Below, one piece after another: positions 11,001 through 23,000 of a stretch of DNA of 64,000 nt. How positions within the stretch are numbered: the stretch's first letter is position 1; the number at the start of each line of letters is the position of its first letter. This stretch comes from Aedes albopictus (lineage: Eukaryota; Arthropoda; Insecta; Diptera; Culicidae): contig NC_085137.1 of the NCBI RefSeq assembly GCF_035046485.1, positions 501,538,536 to 501,602,535 on the forward strand, in the 5' to 3' direction. A program made the translations under genes and the position numbers. Under the pieces are notes generated by a model, which was not told where the DNA came from, did not search any database, and saw only the letters and a list, made by a program, of their open reading frames with translations.

Positions 11001-14000
11001 ACGACCAGTCTTGTAAACATTCGACACTTTTTACTACCTTCATTTCGTTGCCGCAGTCGGGTGTCAGTCGGCTTTGTTACATTCGTGTGCTATCGTTACC
11101 TCTTACCTACACACAACACGAGCAGTAGAACGAAGACTGATCACGACTTATCGACAACCTGATGGAAAAATAGGGTCAGACCACATTAGATTCCCGGTAG
11201 TGTTGTGGGTTCAGCTGTGGCTTCGAAAGTGGTTAGAAGTAAAAGTGAAGCAAACCCATTCATGTGATATATCAAATCGCGGTGATTAGGTAAAGGTGAA
11301 TAAATAGCAATAAAATATTATCAGACCATAATTGGGACAACCGCACGGTGTCAAAATTTTGATTATTATCGAACTTTCATGTACCTTGGATTTTTCTTAA
11401 TAGAATGTTGAAATTTCGGCTATAATGTATAAATTCAAAATTTGAAAATATTCTATCGGGGAATATTTGAGTTAGCTGAGTTTTTGGCTATTTTCCATAC
11501 TAAAAATTAATAATTACTATTTTAGCCCAAAAAACGTCCCATACAAAATGTATGGAAAATTTTTCGCCGATGAAATATTTTCTAGTTGTCCGATTATGAA
11601 TATATAGCCTAAAAACTAATCATTTTCGAAAAAAATCCGAGGTACATGAAAGTTCGATAATAATCAAAATTTTGACACCGTGAACCGGTAGTGTCATGGT
11701 CCATAACTCATGGAATCAGATCCGACTATCCCACCGGAAATTATCAAGTATAAAAATGAACCAAACCCATACATACGACACATCAGATCGCAGATTTTTT
11801 GATAATCTAATGAACGGTTAGCAAGAAAATAGCCTTAGATCACATTAGAGACTAGCTGTTGTGTAGCAGAATCAACGTTCATGTGAAAAATTAAATCGTG
11901 GCTTTGTTTAATGGCCTGACAAACATTAGGTATGAACAACAGTGACAATTAGGTCTAAGTTCTCATATATGAGAACAAAATATAGACAAAACTAAAGCGA
12001 TCTCATCAAATCGTACCATTTCAGATTCCTAAGGTGTAAAGTTATAGCAGGATTGGTCAACGTTGAATGGAAAAATAAAAATTTGATCGCGTAAACAGAA
12101 GATGGTGGCTGTTTTAAGGAATTTTGAGCTCTAAAACTATGTAAAATAAGTGTATTTGGTATGGGAAATTTGTTTGGAGTCCACCAGAGTATCCAAAATA
12201 GCGGTCCAAAGTCCAAGATAATGGCCCAGTATTCAAGTTAGTGCCTATTTTATAGGATTTTTAATTCTTGCATTATGGGCATATTTTGTATGAAAATATG
12301 TCCAGAATTCAAAATTTGTAATCAGAAAACCCAAGCTGTGCGCTGTTTCACAAGGTCTGCAATATGACTATAGTTTGAATGGGGAAGAATGCCGGTCTTC
12401 GTCCAAAACTGATAACCAGAAAATCATAAACGACATGCCAAAATTCAATACGGCGACTATTTTATGTAATTTTAGGTGCAGAGTCCAAAAATGAATACCA
12501 GAACATCCAAGATGGTGTCTCAATGTTCAAGATGGCGGTTAGTTTAGTTGGGGTAGATATCCGCAGTCATAAAATGATGACCGGAAAATCTAAAATGACG
12601 TTTCAAAATTTGGCGGCTTCATGACACTTGTTTGGTTTGAGTTTTGGATCGTTGTCTTATATTTTCTGAATATTAGATGTTATGCTAATATAAAATGTAT
12701 CCATATTGAGTAGATTTATCAAGCAGTTTTCATTTTATATTTATGTCAATGTCATCAACATGTCGCTCGAGTTTTGTTGAAAGGATATTTCAAAGCACGA
12801 GAAAGGCACCATCACCGCTAGGTGGATTAATTAGGGTTTTTTATTATATTCTTCTTCTTTTCTCTTTGAGTTTACCCCGAAGTTACTTCCTAACTCCCAC
12901 CGGATTTTTTCCAAGATTTGAACAATTCATACAGAGATTGCTGTTTGAGAATATTCCAAGATTCCTCAACCCCGACCAAATCCGCCCGGAGTTTTTACTG
13001 GTTCCTGTCGAATTTCTTTCCAGGAATATTCCGAGAGCTTTTCCCGTTATAGAATTAGGGACTGAGTTGTAAGCTCGTTACTTACAATTTTCGAATAATC
13101 GAGACGTTTCTCAATAACTCGTTCCGAAGAAAGAATATACGACCGGTTTCCACGAGAGGATAACAAAGAATGGTTTTATTGTTCGTTTTTCACGTTAGCG
13201 TTCGACGCAGTCTACACACTAATCTACACCTATCATATTTCCGCAGTATAGGGGTGTTCAGTACTTCCGTGTTGAATATTCGATCATGGGTTGATGGATG
13301 AATGGTGGTATTAATCAGTTATAAATTTTGTTTACAGTTCGGCCATCCTGATATCTCTATTGACCTCAATAGAAAATTTTAGCAAAGTGTTAGTTGGGTT
13401 CTGGAGCCGTATACTCGCGGTGAATCGAGGTTAGTTTTACAATGAATAACAATAGGAAAGGATATTGGAAGGGTAACTATTTCTCTTCTAGTCGAATCAC
13501 ATTGTATCTGCTAATTTTCTGCCTGAAATTCAGAAATATCCAGTTATTGACTTTCGTTAATTATTCAGCTGACGCAGCAGTTGAGTTGGATTTCTGGTAC
13601 AATTTCATATTGGATGGATCGAATATGCCTGTAAATGGACGACTTGACACCTGATATTTATCAATATCGGATATGACGTAGCGGTTGTGATCTAGTACTT
13701 TTTTGATAACGTAAGGACCTTTGTATTTCGGTTTTAACTTTTGGTTCTCCCCAACAGTTGGTACACTCCGAATCAAAACCAAATCACCAACTCTGAAGAC
13801 TGAATTAGCCGTGACTTTACTATCATAATATCGCTTATTATACTTTTGTTGACGCTGCACATTTCCTGAAGCCCTGCACCTTATCTCGGTTAAATTTCGC
13901 TCTTCAGATGTGTTCAAGTCCTCGACAAACTCCAGTAAATCTTTATCGATACACAACTTTTGAGTTACACCGAACAAAACTCGAGATGGAATGTCACCTA

Positions 14001-17000
14001 TCGAACGATTGAGAGTGTTATTTAGTAGATGTTCCGCTTTGTACAAAATATTATCCCATTGTACTTTGTTTCCGTCTTGAAGCTTTGCCAAGAGAGGTAC
14101 CAGCGTTCGGTTATAACGTTCAATTTGCCCATTGGCCTTTGGGCAAGCTGTTGCTACCTGAACGTGATAAAATCCATGATCCCTTGCAAACGATTCGAAT
14201 TCCTTTGAAGTAAATGCGGACCCTCGATCGGAAACTACAACCCTCGGAACCGAGTACGAAATGAAATATGATTTGAGACATTTCATCACCTCCTTAGTGT
14301 TGGTTGATTTTACCGCGTAAAGCTTCAAAAACTTTGTACAACTATCACAAACAGCCAATATATGTAAATTCTTGCCTTTCGTTTTCTCAAGTGGACCAAG
14401 GTGGTCGATGTGAATGGTTTGAAATGGTTTATCTGGTTTTTCGTATATATGCAAAAAACCATCAGTTTTTCGCTGCTTGGGATTGTAACTAATACATGTA
14501 ATGCACTCACTAATATGCTTTTTCAATTTTTCTGTCAAATTCGGAATATAGAAGTTGCGCATTATCATATCAGCCACCTTATCCACCCCGAAATGTCCCA
14601 ACTCGTTGTGATATTTGTACATCACAGAAGCTTCCATAACTTGCGGAACAAATAGTAGATTTTTCTTTCCCTTAACCTTGTAAACAATCTGGTCGATAAT
14701 TGTGAAGCCATCATTTTTCCCCTCTTCAACAGCTCGCTTAACCTTTTGAATGCCCTCATCTTTCAACTGGTTCACATACATAGTGCTTTCCTCAACACCA
14801 AATCCACTTTGACTACCTTCCAATGCATAAACATGGGCACGAGATAACGCGTCAACGTGCTGCATTTTGTCTCCTACACGGTGGACGATCTCGTAATCAA
14901 ACTGCTCAATAAACAAGGCCCATCTTGAAATCTTAGGATTCAAATCTTTCTTATTGAGCGTTTGCTGCAAAGCACTGCAATCGGTAACAATTTTGAAGTG
15001 AAGGCCGACCAAGTAATTCCTGAAACGTTTCAGACTGTACACAAAAGCCAAGGTTTCCAATTCAAAAGAATGAAGCTTATTTTCCGCCACGGATGCCCTC
15101 TTGCTAAAGTACATCACTGGATGGAAGTATTTATCCCCCTCAGTTCTTTGCATAAGAATTCCACCAAATCCATTCGATGACGCATCAGTGTGTAGTTGAG
15201 TTTCCGCATCAGGCGAGTAAATCGCAAGAACAGGTTTTGATGCAAGAATCTGACAAAGCGTGTCAAAAGATTGTTTTTGACTTGGACCGAAAACGAAAGG
15301 TTCATCTTTTTTCAGTAGGTCGTACAATGGACTTGCAATTTTGCTAAAGTTCGGAATAAACTTCCTGAAGTAACTAACCAGACCTATGAAACGTTGTACG
15401 GCTCGAACAGAATCGGGTAGCGGAAATTCCCTGATCGCGTCAACATGTCTGTCCGAAGGTTGAATGCTGTTGTGTGCAACGTCGTACCCTAGATATTCAA
15501 TCCGAGTTTTCATGAAATGGCATTTGGACAAGTTCAGTTGAACATGATTATCGGACAAAATCCTCAATAGCGTTTTGAGAACGTCGACATGTTCCTCTAT
15601 GGTTTCTGTTGCAAGAAGTATGTCGTCATAGAACACGATAACTGTACCCGACTTGATCAGTTCAGATAGCATTTTGTTGATATATCTTACAAATATCTCC
15701 GGGGCGTTGCAATATCCAAAAGGCATCCGCGTATATTCGTACTGCCCGCTTTCAACGACAAACGAGAAATATTTGCGAGATGATTCGTCAATTTCCACAT
15801 GGTGAAACCCATTCTTCAAATCGAGATGTAAAATATCGCTTATTTTGCAGTTTCGAAATTTGGTCCTCGATTACAGGAATTGGATAATGATCGCGTTCAA
15901 CTAACTTGTTCAAAGCACGGAAATTTACACATAATCGATAAGATCCATTCTTCTTCTTAGTCAAAACCACTTTACTCGAATAAGGAGAACTGCTTTCCCT
16001 GATTACTCCAGATTCCAGAAGCTCGCTAATCATCTTATCTAATTCCCTCCGTTCGAAAACAGACAACCGTTGCGGCGAGGCATGATACACTTTATCCTCT
16101 TTCAACTTAACACCAAACGAATGTTTCATCATGGGAACAACAGGACGGGGTCTTACAACATACTCCGCTCGAAAAACTTCGGTTATCATCTTCGTCAAAG
16201 ACAGAGTGGATACATCATCACCAATATCAAGACAAAGCTCAGTCATATTGTACGAAACAAGATCACAATCACTACCGACATTTCCATAAACTTGCGACAT
16301 CAGCTGACGATCAAAGTTATTAGGGATTGCATCTACGTTTCTAGGATAAACAATAATTTTGTCAACTTTGTTAGCTTTCAAAAATTTTCGACCCACCAAT
16401 CCATTGATTTTCATCGTACCATCTGAAACTACCAAGAAATCCACCTCATAGCGTTTCGATTTACAAGTAATTGTAGTTGATAATACACCATCTGTCAATA
16501 CTGGCACATTATTTAACCCTACTATCATTGAGCTATCGCTGCTCACGGGATTTAGAACCGATCCAGAAGGAACGTATTGCCTTTTCAGGAGACTTACCTC
16601 GCTACCAGTATCAAGCAACAAGTCCATTTCAATCTGATTCGCTACGCTAGTCTGGAACCTACCGTCATCATCGATATCAAACGCCGCCGATGGTTCCTCG
16701 TTCAAAGCCTCCGTCAGATGTACTTCCCGCTGCCGCTGCATTTGACGTTGATCTTGCTGGGTCCGAGGATTGCGTGCTTGATTCACCGGCTGATTGCACT
16801 GTCCTTCTTCATGTCCAGCACGCTGGCATTTAGAGCAGCGTACGACTCGCTGCGGTTGGGGGCAATCAACCGACAAATGTCCGATCCTGTTGCAGTTGAA
16901 ACATTTTCTCTTCTGCTGTGTTTCTCCCCCGTTTACCTGGATCACTTCCGGAGCCCGCTGTGCTGATCTGTTGACAACCATGGTCGCTTGACGTTTACGT

Positions 17001-20000
17001 TTCATGTTGTTGTTGGCCTCACACAGACGAATGTGGTTGAGCAGTTCGAGGCTGTTGTTGTATCGGTTAGCACAGATTTGATCGTAAATTGGATCCAAGG
17101 ACAGACCTCGAACGATGTAGGTCACTCTAGCAATCTCGCTCATTCGTACGCGTGCCGCCATTGCTTCCACTCGAAACACAAAATGTTCGTAGCTTTCATC
17201 CTTTGACTTCACGAGATTCGCTAGCGCCAGATGCACCTCCGCTTCATTCTCATTGTCTGGGAAGACAACTTGAATTTTCTGCTGAAATTGGGCCCAATTC
17301 GCGATTCCGGTTTGCGCACTGCGGTACCACTCCCTGGCTGCTCCTTCCAGACGACAGGAAGCATACAGCAGCGTTGTCTGGTCCGTCCAACGATAAAGAG
17401 ACTTGAAGTGATTAACGTTGGCACACCATGTTCTGACATCTCTTCCACTGGAAAACGTTGGAATCAGCTTGCTGACTTCATCCGGATGTAAATGTCTTTC
17501 ACGTCGATCCTCCTGGTTGTTTGGAAATTCCGCATCGTTTCGGAGCTGCAGCAATCGTCTCATCAGTCCAATCAACTCCTGCTCACCACGTGGGTTGGCT
17601 TGACCGCCCGAACAATCGCTGAACTGGTGGCGATTCCGATTTCGCCGGGCCAATTCGTCCTCCTCAAAGCCATGGAATTCCTCTTCGTCCGACATTTTAA
17701 CGTAATCACTCGCGGTTGCGGATTTATCCCACTTCTGATAAAATTGTAAGCTCGTTACTTACAATTTTCGAATAATCGAGACGTTTCTCAATAACTCGTT
17801 CCGAAGAAAGAATATACGACCGGTTTCCACGAGAAGATAACAAAGAATGGTTTTATTGTTCGTTTTTCACGTTAGCGTTCGACGCAGTCTACACACTAAT
17901 CTACACCTATCATATTTCCGCAGTATAGGGGTGTTCAGTACTTCCGTGTTGAATATTCGATCATGGGTTGATGGATGAATGGTGGTATTAATCAGTTATA
18001 AATTTTGTTTACAGAGTTAACAGTGACGACTCGATATGAACGAAACAAACGCATTGTTTCGGTTGGGCAATATTTCAGCTTGATGACTTCTTTCTGCTGT
18101 AAATATCGTACAAAGAAATATCACACATCAATATGTTTGCTTCTGCGTTCGATCCGGTCACCTTCAACAAGTTTTATGCAGCTTTGATTATCCTACGATG
18201 ATTGGTCCTGTATCTTCTTCAACGAGTTCTTCCAACAGTCGTTTCGTCCAGATCAGCTCTTGGCAACCTGCTTCTGGGGGAAATGAATTCAGCTTCAGTT
18301 GAACGCAAAGCTACGTTTCAGCTCCATCGTACTTGATCAAATAACCGGAATTCGACTTTCTGTCCCTGCAATCGCCAGCGTATAGTCAGCATCAACGTAC
18401 CTGAACAATTGCTTCCGTAATATTCCTAGCTTCAACTTGCAATCTCTAGTTGCATATAAATATCGAAGAACCTTCTTTGCTCCATTCCAGTATTGCTAAT
18501 TCGGTGAACTAGATTTCTGGGCCAGTAACGAAACGCATAGTGATACATCCGGTCTAGTTTGCACTGCTGTATACAGCAGACCCCCGAAAAGGTTGAGGTA
18601 CTGCAAATTGTTTAACGGTGGCTTTTTCTCCTCCTTCTGCTGTAGATAGCAAGGAACCATTGGGATCTTGGAGGGCTTCGCATCTTGTAAATGGAAACGC
18701 TCAGTCAACTTGCGGATGTATGCTTGTTGGTTTAGCTTGTAGCCTTCGTCGTCTTTTTCGACCTTGATCCCAAGGAAACTTCGTACGTCGCCGAGACCTA
18801 TGTCACGGCAAAATTCTTCTCCAGTTGGTTGTATAGGGCACTGCATGAAATTATCTCCTACTCTTTCACTATTACAGAAATTTTGATAACAACAAGGTCA
18901 AGAAACGTCAAAATCTTATACAAAATACGGTGCCCTATATCGACACGAATTCTTGTTCGGTTGTTGTAACGATAATCATGTCGTCTACGTAAATCAGAAT
19001 GTATTCTGTTACTCCTCCGGCAGTCTTCCGCTTGTACAAACATTGATCCGTCCGGCATTGCTTGAATCCTAGTTTCTCGAAAACTGAATCAACCGTCCGG
19101 TTCCAGACTCTCGCGGACTGCTTCAATCCGTATAAACTGCTCCTCAAACGACAAACTTTACGCTCGGATCCAGTGACGTATCCTTCGGGTTATCGCATAT
19201 ATATTTTTTCCTCCAGTTTCCCGTTGAGATATGCCGTTTTTACGTCCACATGCTTCAAAAACATCTTCCTCTGGCTAGTCAACAATGAACGGAAGGTAAC
19301 TTGCTTGGCAACCAGTGCGAATACTTTATCGTTAATCACACCGTACTTCTGTGTAAAGTCATGTGCCACGACCCTTGCTTTGTATCGGACGACGTTTCCC
19401 TTCTCGTCTACCTTGATCTTGAAATACCACTTGCATCCAATCGCTTTCTTTCCGGCTGGTAGATCAACTAGGTCCCACGTGCAGTTCCTCAGTAATAATG
19501 CTTCGTGTTTCTCATCCATGGCAGTTCTCTACAGCTGCGCATCGTTGCCATTCAATGCTTCTGTTGAAGTTCGGGGATCTCTGATGCACCGCAATGCTTT
19601 CAAAACATGTTTCGGATAGGGTTACTCATTGATCTCGGGTTGCGGGTTCGCATGACTGGTTGTTGCTCGCGATGTATCTGTAATAGGGTACGACAGACCT
19701 TTGTTTGGTAAATAATAGTCATTATACTTGCCGGGGAATGCGCGCTCCCGTCCACTGCGCAACATCGGTGTCAACGGTGGATTTCAAGTTGTTCGTGAAG
19801 GGAGCACCATTATAGCCACGTCACAAGAATCATCAGAACTATCTTCATGACTGCTTTCAGTTTGGGAAAAATACTGCGAAACTTCTGATTCCTGCACTTT
19901 CTTTATCTATCATCAGAATCGACTTGAATCACGTCATCATTCTGGTGTCCGCCTTCTTCAGTATTGGGTGGATGCACATTGTCCGGAGTTCCAACAGGAA

Positions 20001-23000
20001 TTTCCGCCAAATAGTCCAGACTTACGAAATACTCGTTTCCTGCTTCTAACCTTCATACATCGGTTCCCGAATAAAAATGACGCCACGACTTTTGAATACG
20101 GTCTTCCTAACGGGATCATACAGCCGGTACGCTTTCCTGTCCTCTTCAAATCCTACGAAAATTGATTCTCTTGATTTGGTATCTCAGACCACGCCTCTTT
20201 TGGGGTTTGATTGTGTCCCTTCGTTGGAGATCGATTAACCAAATACGTAGCAGTTGCGACCGCTTTTGCCCAGAACGATTTTGGTAGCTTCACCTCGAAT
20301 AACATACAGCGCGCTCGCTCAACGATCGTGCGATTGACACGCTCAGCCATACCGTTCTGTTCCGGGTTGTAGTCAGCGCTGACGTTTGGTGTCTGATGCC
20401 ATGGTTTCTTCCACAGACAAACAGACGGAACTCTTAGAGGAAATTCATCAAAAACTATGGCCCGGTGTCTTTTTCATGAGCACACTGCCATCTGTTGGTA
20501 GAACCGCGCGCGATACTGTTGGCCATGATGGATTTCGATTTGACGTTTGCTAACACACACACTACTACACAAATCGCCTGTAATTTTCGTTTGCATCATT
20601 CAGCAACGTGTATACTGGCAAACGACAAAGCGATCGAACACTAACGCCTCTGGTGGAAGGATCGCGTAAATCAAATGAAATTTGAATTGATCGTTAAATG
20701 CATGTGCCAAGCCGTTTTGAAGAGTGTTACGTCTGTTTGTCTGTGGTAGGGGGTAGACTATGAAGAAACATACTCCCCTGTTGTACGTCATAGTTCCCTG
20801 CGATATCTCTTTGCGACGGCAGCCCGTTTGAATCTCGACATCGATCAAATGGATGCGGTTACAGCCTTCCTCCAAGGAGAACTCTCGGAGGAGATATATA
20901 TGGAACAACCGCCTTACTTCGAAGATACTCAGAACAGGACCAAGGTCTGCAAGCTGAACAAGGCTCTCTACGGATTGAAGCAATCGAGCCGCGTGTGGAA
21001 CCAAAAGCTGGATACCGCATTGAAGAAGTTTGGACTGGTTTCAACGGACTACGACCCCTGCGTATTCTACAAGATCGCCGGTAGCAAAATTATGTTTGTG
21101 GCGATCTACGTCGATGATGTGCTCATCTTTACGAACTGTCGTCGATGGCGGAAGCAGCTGAAGGATGATCTGGCACGGGAGTTCCTGATGAAAGACATCG
21201 GTCCAGCCAAGCACGTTTTGGGGATGCGTATCACGAGAAGCCAAGGGAAGATTTCCATCGACCAAGAAGCGTATGTGGAGACCATCCTGGAGCGGTTCCA
21301 AATGGCCAAGAGCAACCCGGTTGCGACACCGTTAAACCCGAACGACAAGCTTACGAAGGATATGCAACCAACCGACGATGAAGAGGCCGAACGAATGAAG
21401 CGTGTTCCGTACAAGGAGGCCGTAGGATGTCTGATGTACCTGGCGCAGTGCACACGTCCGGACATATGCCACGCTGTCAACGTTTTGTGCCGGTTCAATG
21501 AAAACCCCGGAGAAAAGCATTGGAACGCCGTCAAACATCTGCTGAGATACCTGAGAGGCACCTCGAAGTTTCGACTAACGTACAGGAAGGACGCCGACTC
21601 GACGATTACAGGGTACGCTGATGCGGATTGGGCTTCGAGCAGTGAGGACCGGAAGTCCATTACAGGATTCGTTTTCATCGCGCAGGGTGGTGCGATTTCC
21701 TGGTGCTGCAAACGTCAACAGACTGTAGCGCTTTCGACTTGTGAAGCCGAGTACATGGCGCTCTCGGCAGCCGTACAAGAAGCGCTTTGGTGGAAGCGCC
21801 TGCGTGCAACGTTTGATGTCGATGAAGCGGTCCAGATCAATTGCGACAACCAAAGCACTATCGCAGTTGCCAAAAACGGTGGATACTATCCAAGGACCAC
21901 GCATATCGACATCCGTCATTGCTTCATCAGGGAGGCTGTTCAACGCGGCGACGTCGACGTTGTCTACATCAGTACCGAGAAACAACTGGCGGACTGTTTG
22001 ACGAAGCCACTCGCAAAACCCAAGATCGAGCTCCAGCGAGCTGCAATGGGAATCCAGAGTCAGTAGATTGAGGAGGAGTGTTGAAGAACGTATCGAAGCA
22101 ACCTATGACTTGTAAACTAGCATTAGACATTAGAAATAAATTTTCACTTTAGTACCGTCCACACACGAGACAAGACGTGTTTAGCTATTCTCTGCCCAAT
22201 AGTTTAGTTTTCGCCAAAACTTTTAAATTGATTGATAGCTTGAATAACTTCGTCTTCAGATTTCCGTTCCAAGAAGTGTATGCAAATTCGTCTTGTCATG
22301 TCATCAACGAAGGACAGGTAATACCGGCTTCCTCCGAGTGATTTTTCTTTCATGATATCCACATAATATATCGGAGTGTACAAGCTCCAAGATTTCATCC
22401 GGCCTGTGTTTTTTCTTCGAAAACGACAAACGACGCAATTTTCAAATTCTCCTTCATCAAACGTAGGTATCGCCAGACGCCAAGCCAGACTTCAATTGCT
22501 TCAAACTGGATATATGCATTGAGATGGCCCATCCTACGATGCCACAGTTGCAGAGTTGAAGATACACACACCAAGGACATATCTTCGTCGAACTTGAACA
22601 GACCGTTACGAATATTATGGACGTCAGTTGCAATTACTGCTCCGCTCGGATTGATCACTTTCACGTTTTTTTTTTAAATGTACTTCATGGCTACTACGAA
22701 CAATCTAGCTTAACTGATAGGGTATGGGACCATTTGGACAGGAGCACCTATTTTGGGCACTTGCCGCTATAACTCAGTCAATTTTGAACCGATTGACTTG
22801 ATTTTTGAGACACGATCAGATACGCACAATCACGCCATGTTCAAAAATTCAAGTCAATTGGTTTGAAATTGACTGAGTTATAGAAACAAGTGCTCAAAAT
22901 AGGCGCTCCTGCCGAAATAGTCCCAGACCCTAACAGATTATTTGACATCTTCACATTATTGATTTCGACGGGAGACGTGCCTCTGGAGCCGGCCTTCTGA

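Larger units (their letters stand above)
9455..12810. repeat. Composite dispersed element bounded by TGCCTTTCTCGT words
   Basis: The left end has a hairpin (GCCTTTCTCGTACACC / GGTGTACCGAAAGGC, 9463-9496). The right end carries the inverted word CACGAGAAAGGC (about 12797). Between them lie a (TG)n tract, a ~150-bp unit tandem array, a nested MITE and A+T-rich non-coding DNA. The termini suggest one element, but the outer limits are an inference. Confidence 0.5.
13068..18013 (-). mobile_element. Ty3/gypsy LTR retrotransposon, near-complete, recent
   Basis: Two 269-bp LTRs (13068-13336 and 17745-18013) differ at one position only. Each starts TGTAA and ends TTACA. GAGT flanks both sides (13064-13067, 18014-18017), a 4-bp target duplication. 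The internal region encodes gag, protease, reverse transcriptase, RNase H and integrase on the minus strand. A frameshift interrupts the reverse transcriptase, so this copy cannot make an intact polyprotein. It lies in kinesin-5 intron 2, in the same orientation as the gene. Confidence 0.93.

Noticed and set aside
9830..11900. Regular repeats resembling a CRISPR array
   Set aside because: Units are about 150 bp, diverge gradually and lack short repeats with unique spacers; the genome is eukaryotic.
13561..15832. Programmed frameshift as explanation for the split gypsy frame
   Set aside because: Programmed shifts in such elements lie between gag and pol; this break is inside a conserved reverse-transcriptase block, so it is a lesion.
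20828..22066. Copia-3 frame as an intact protein starting at ATG 20828
   Set aside because: The frame is open further upstream to about 20753 with conserved RT sequence, so the ATG is internal and the element is 5'-truncated.
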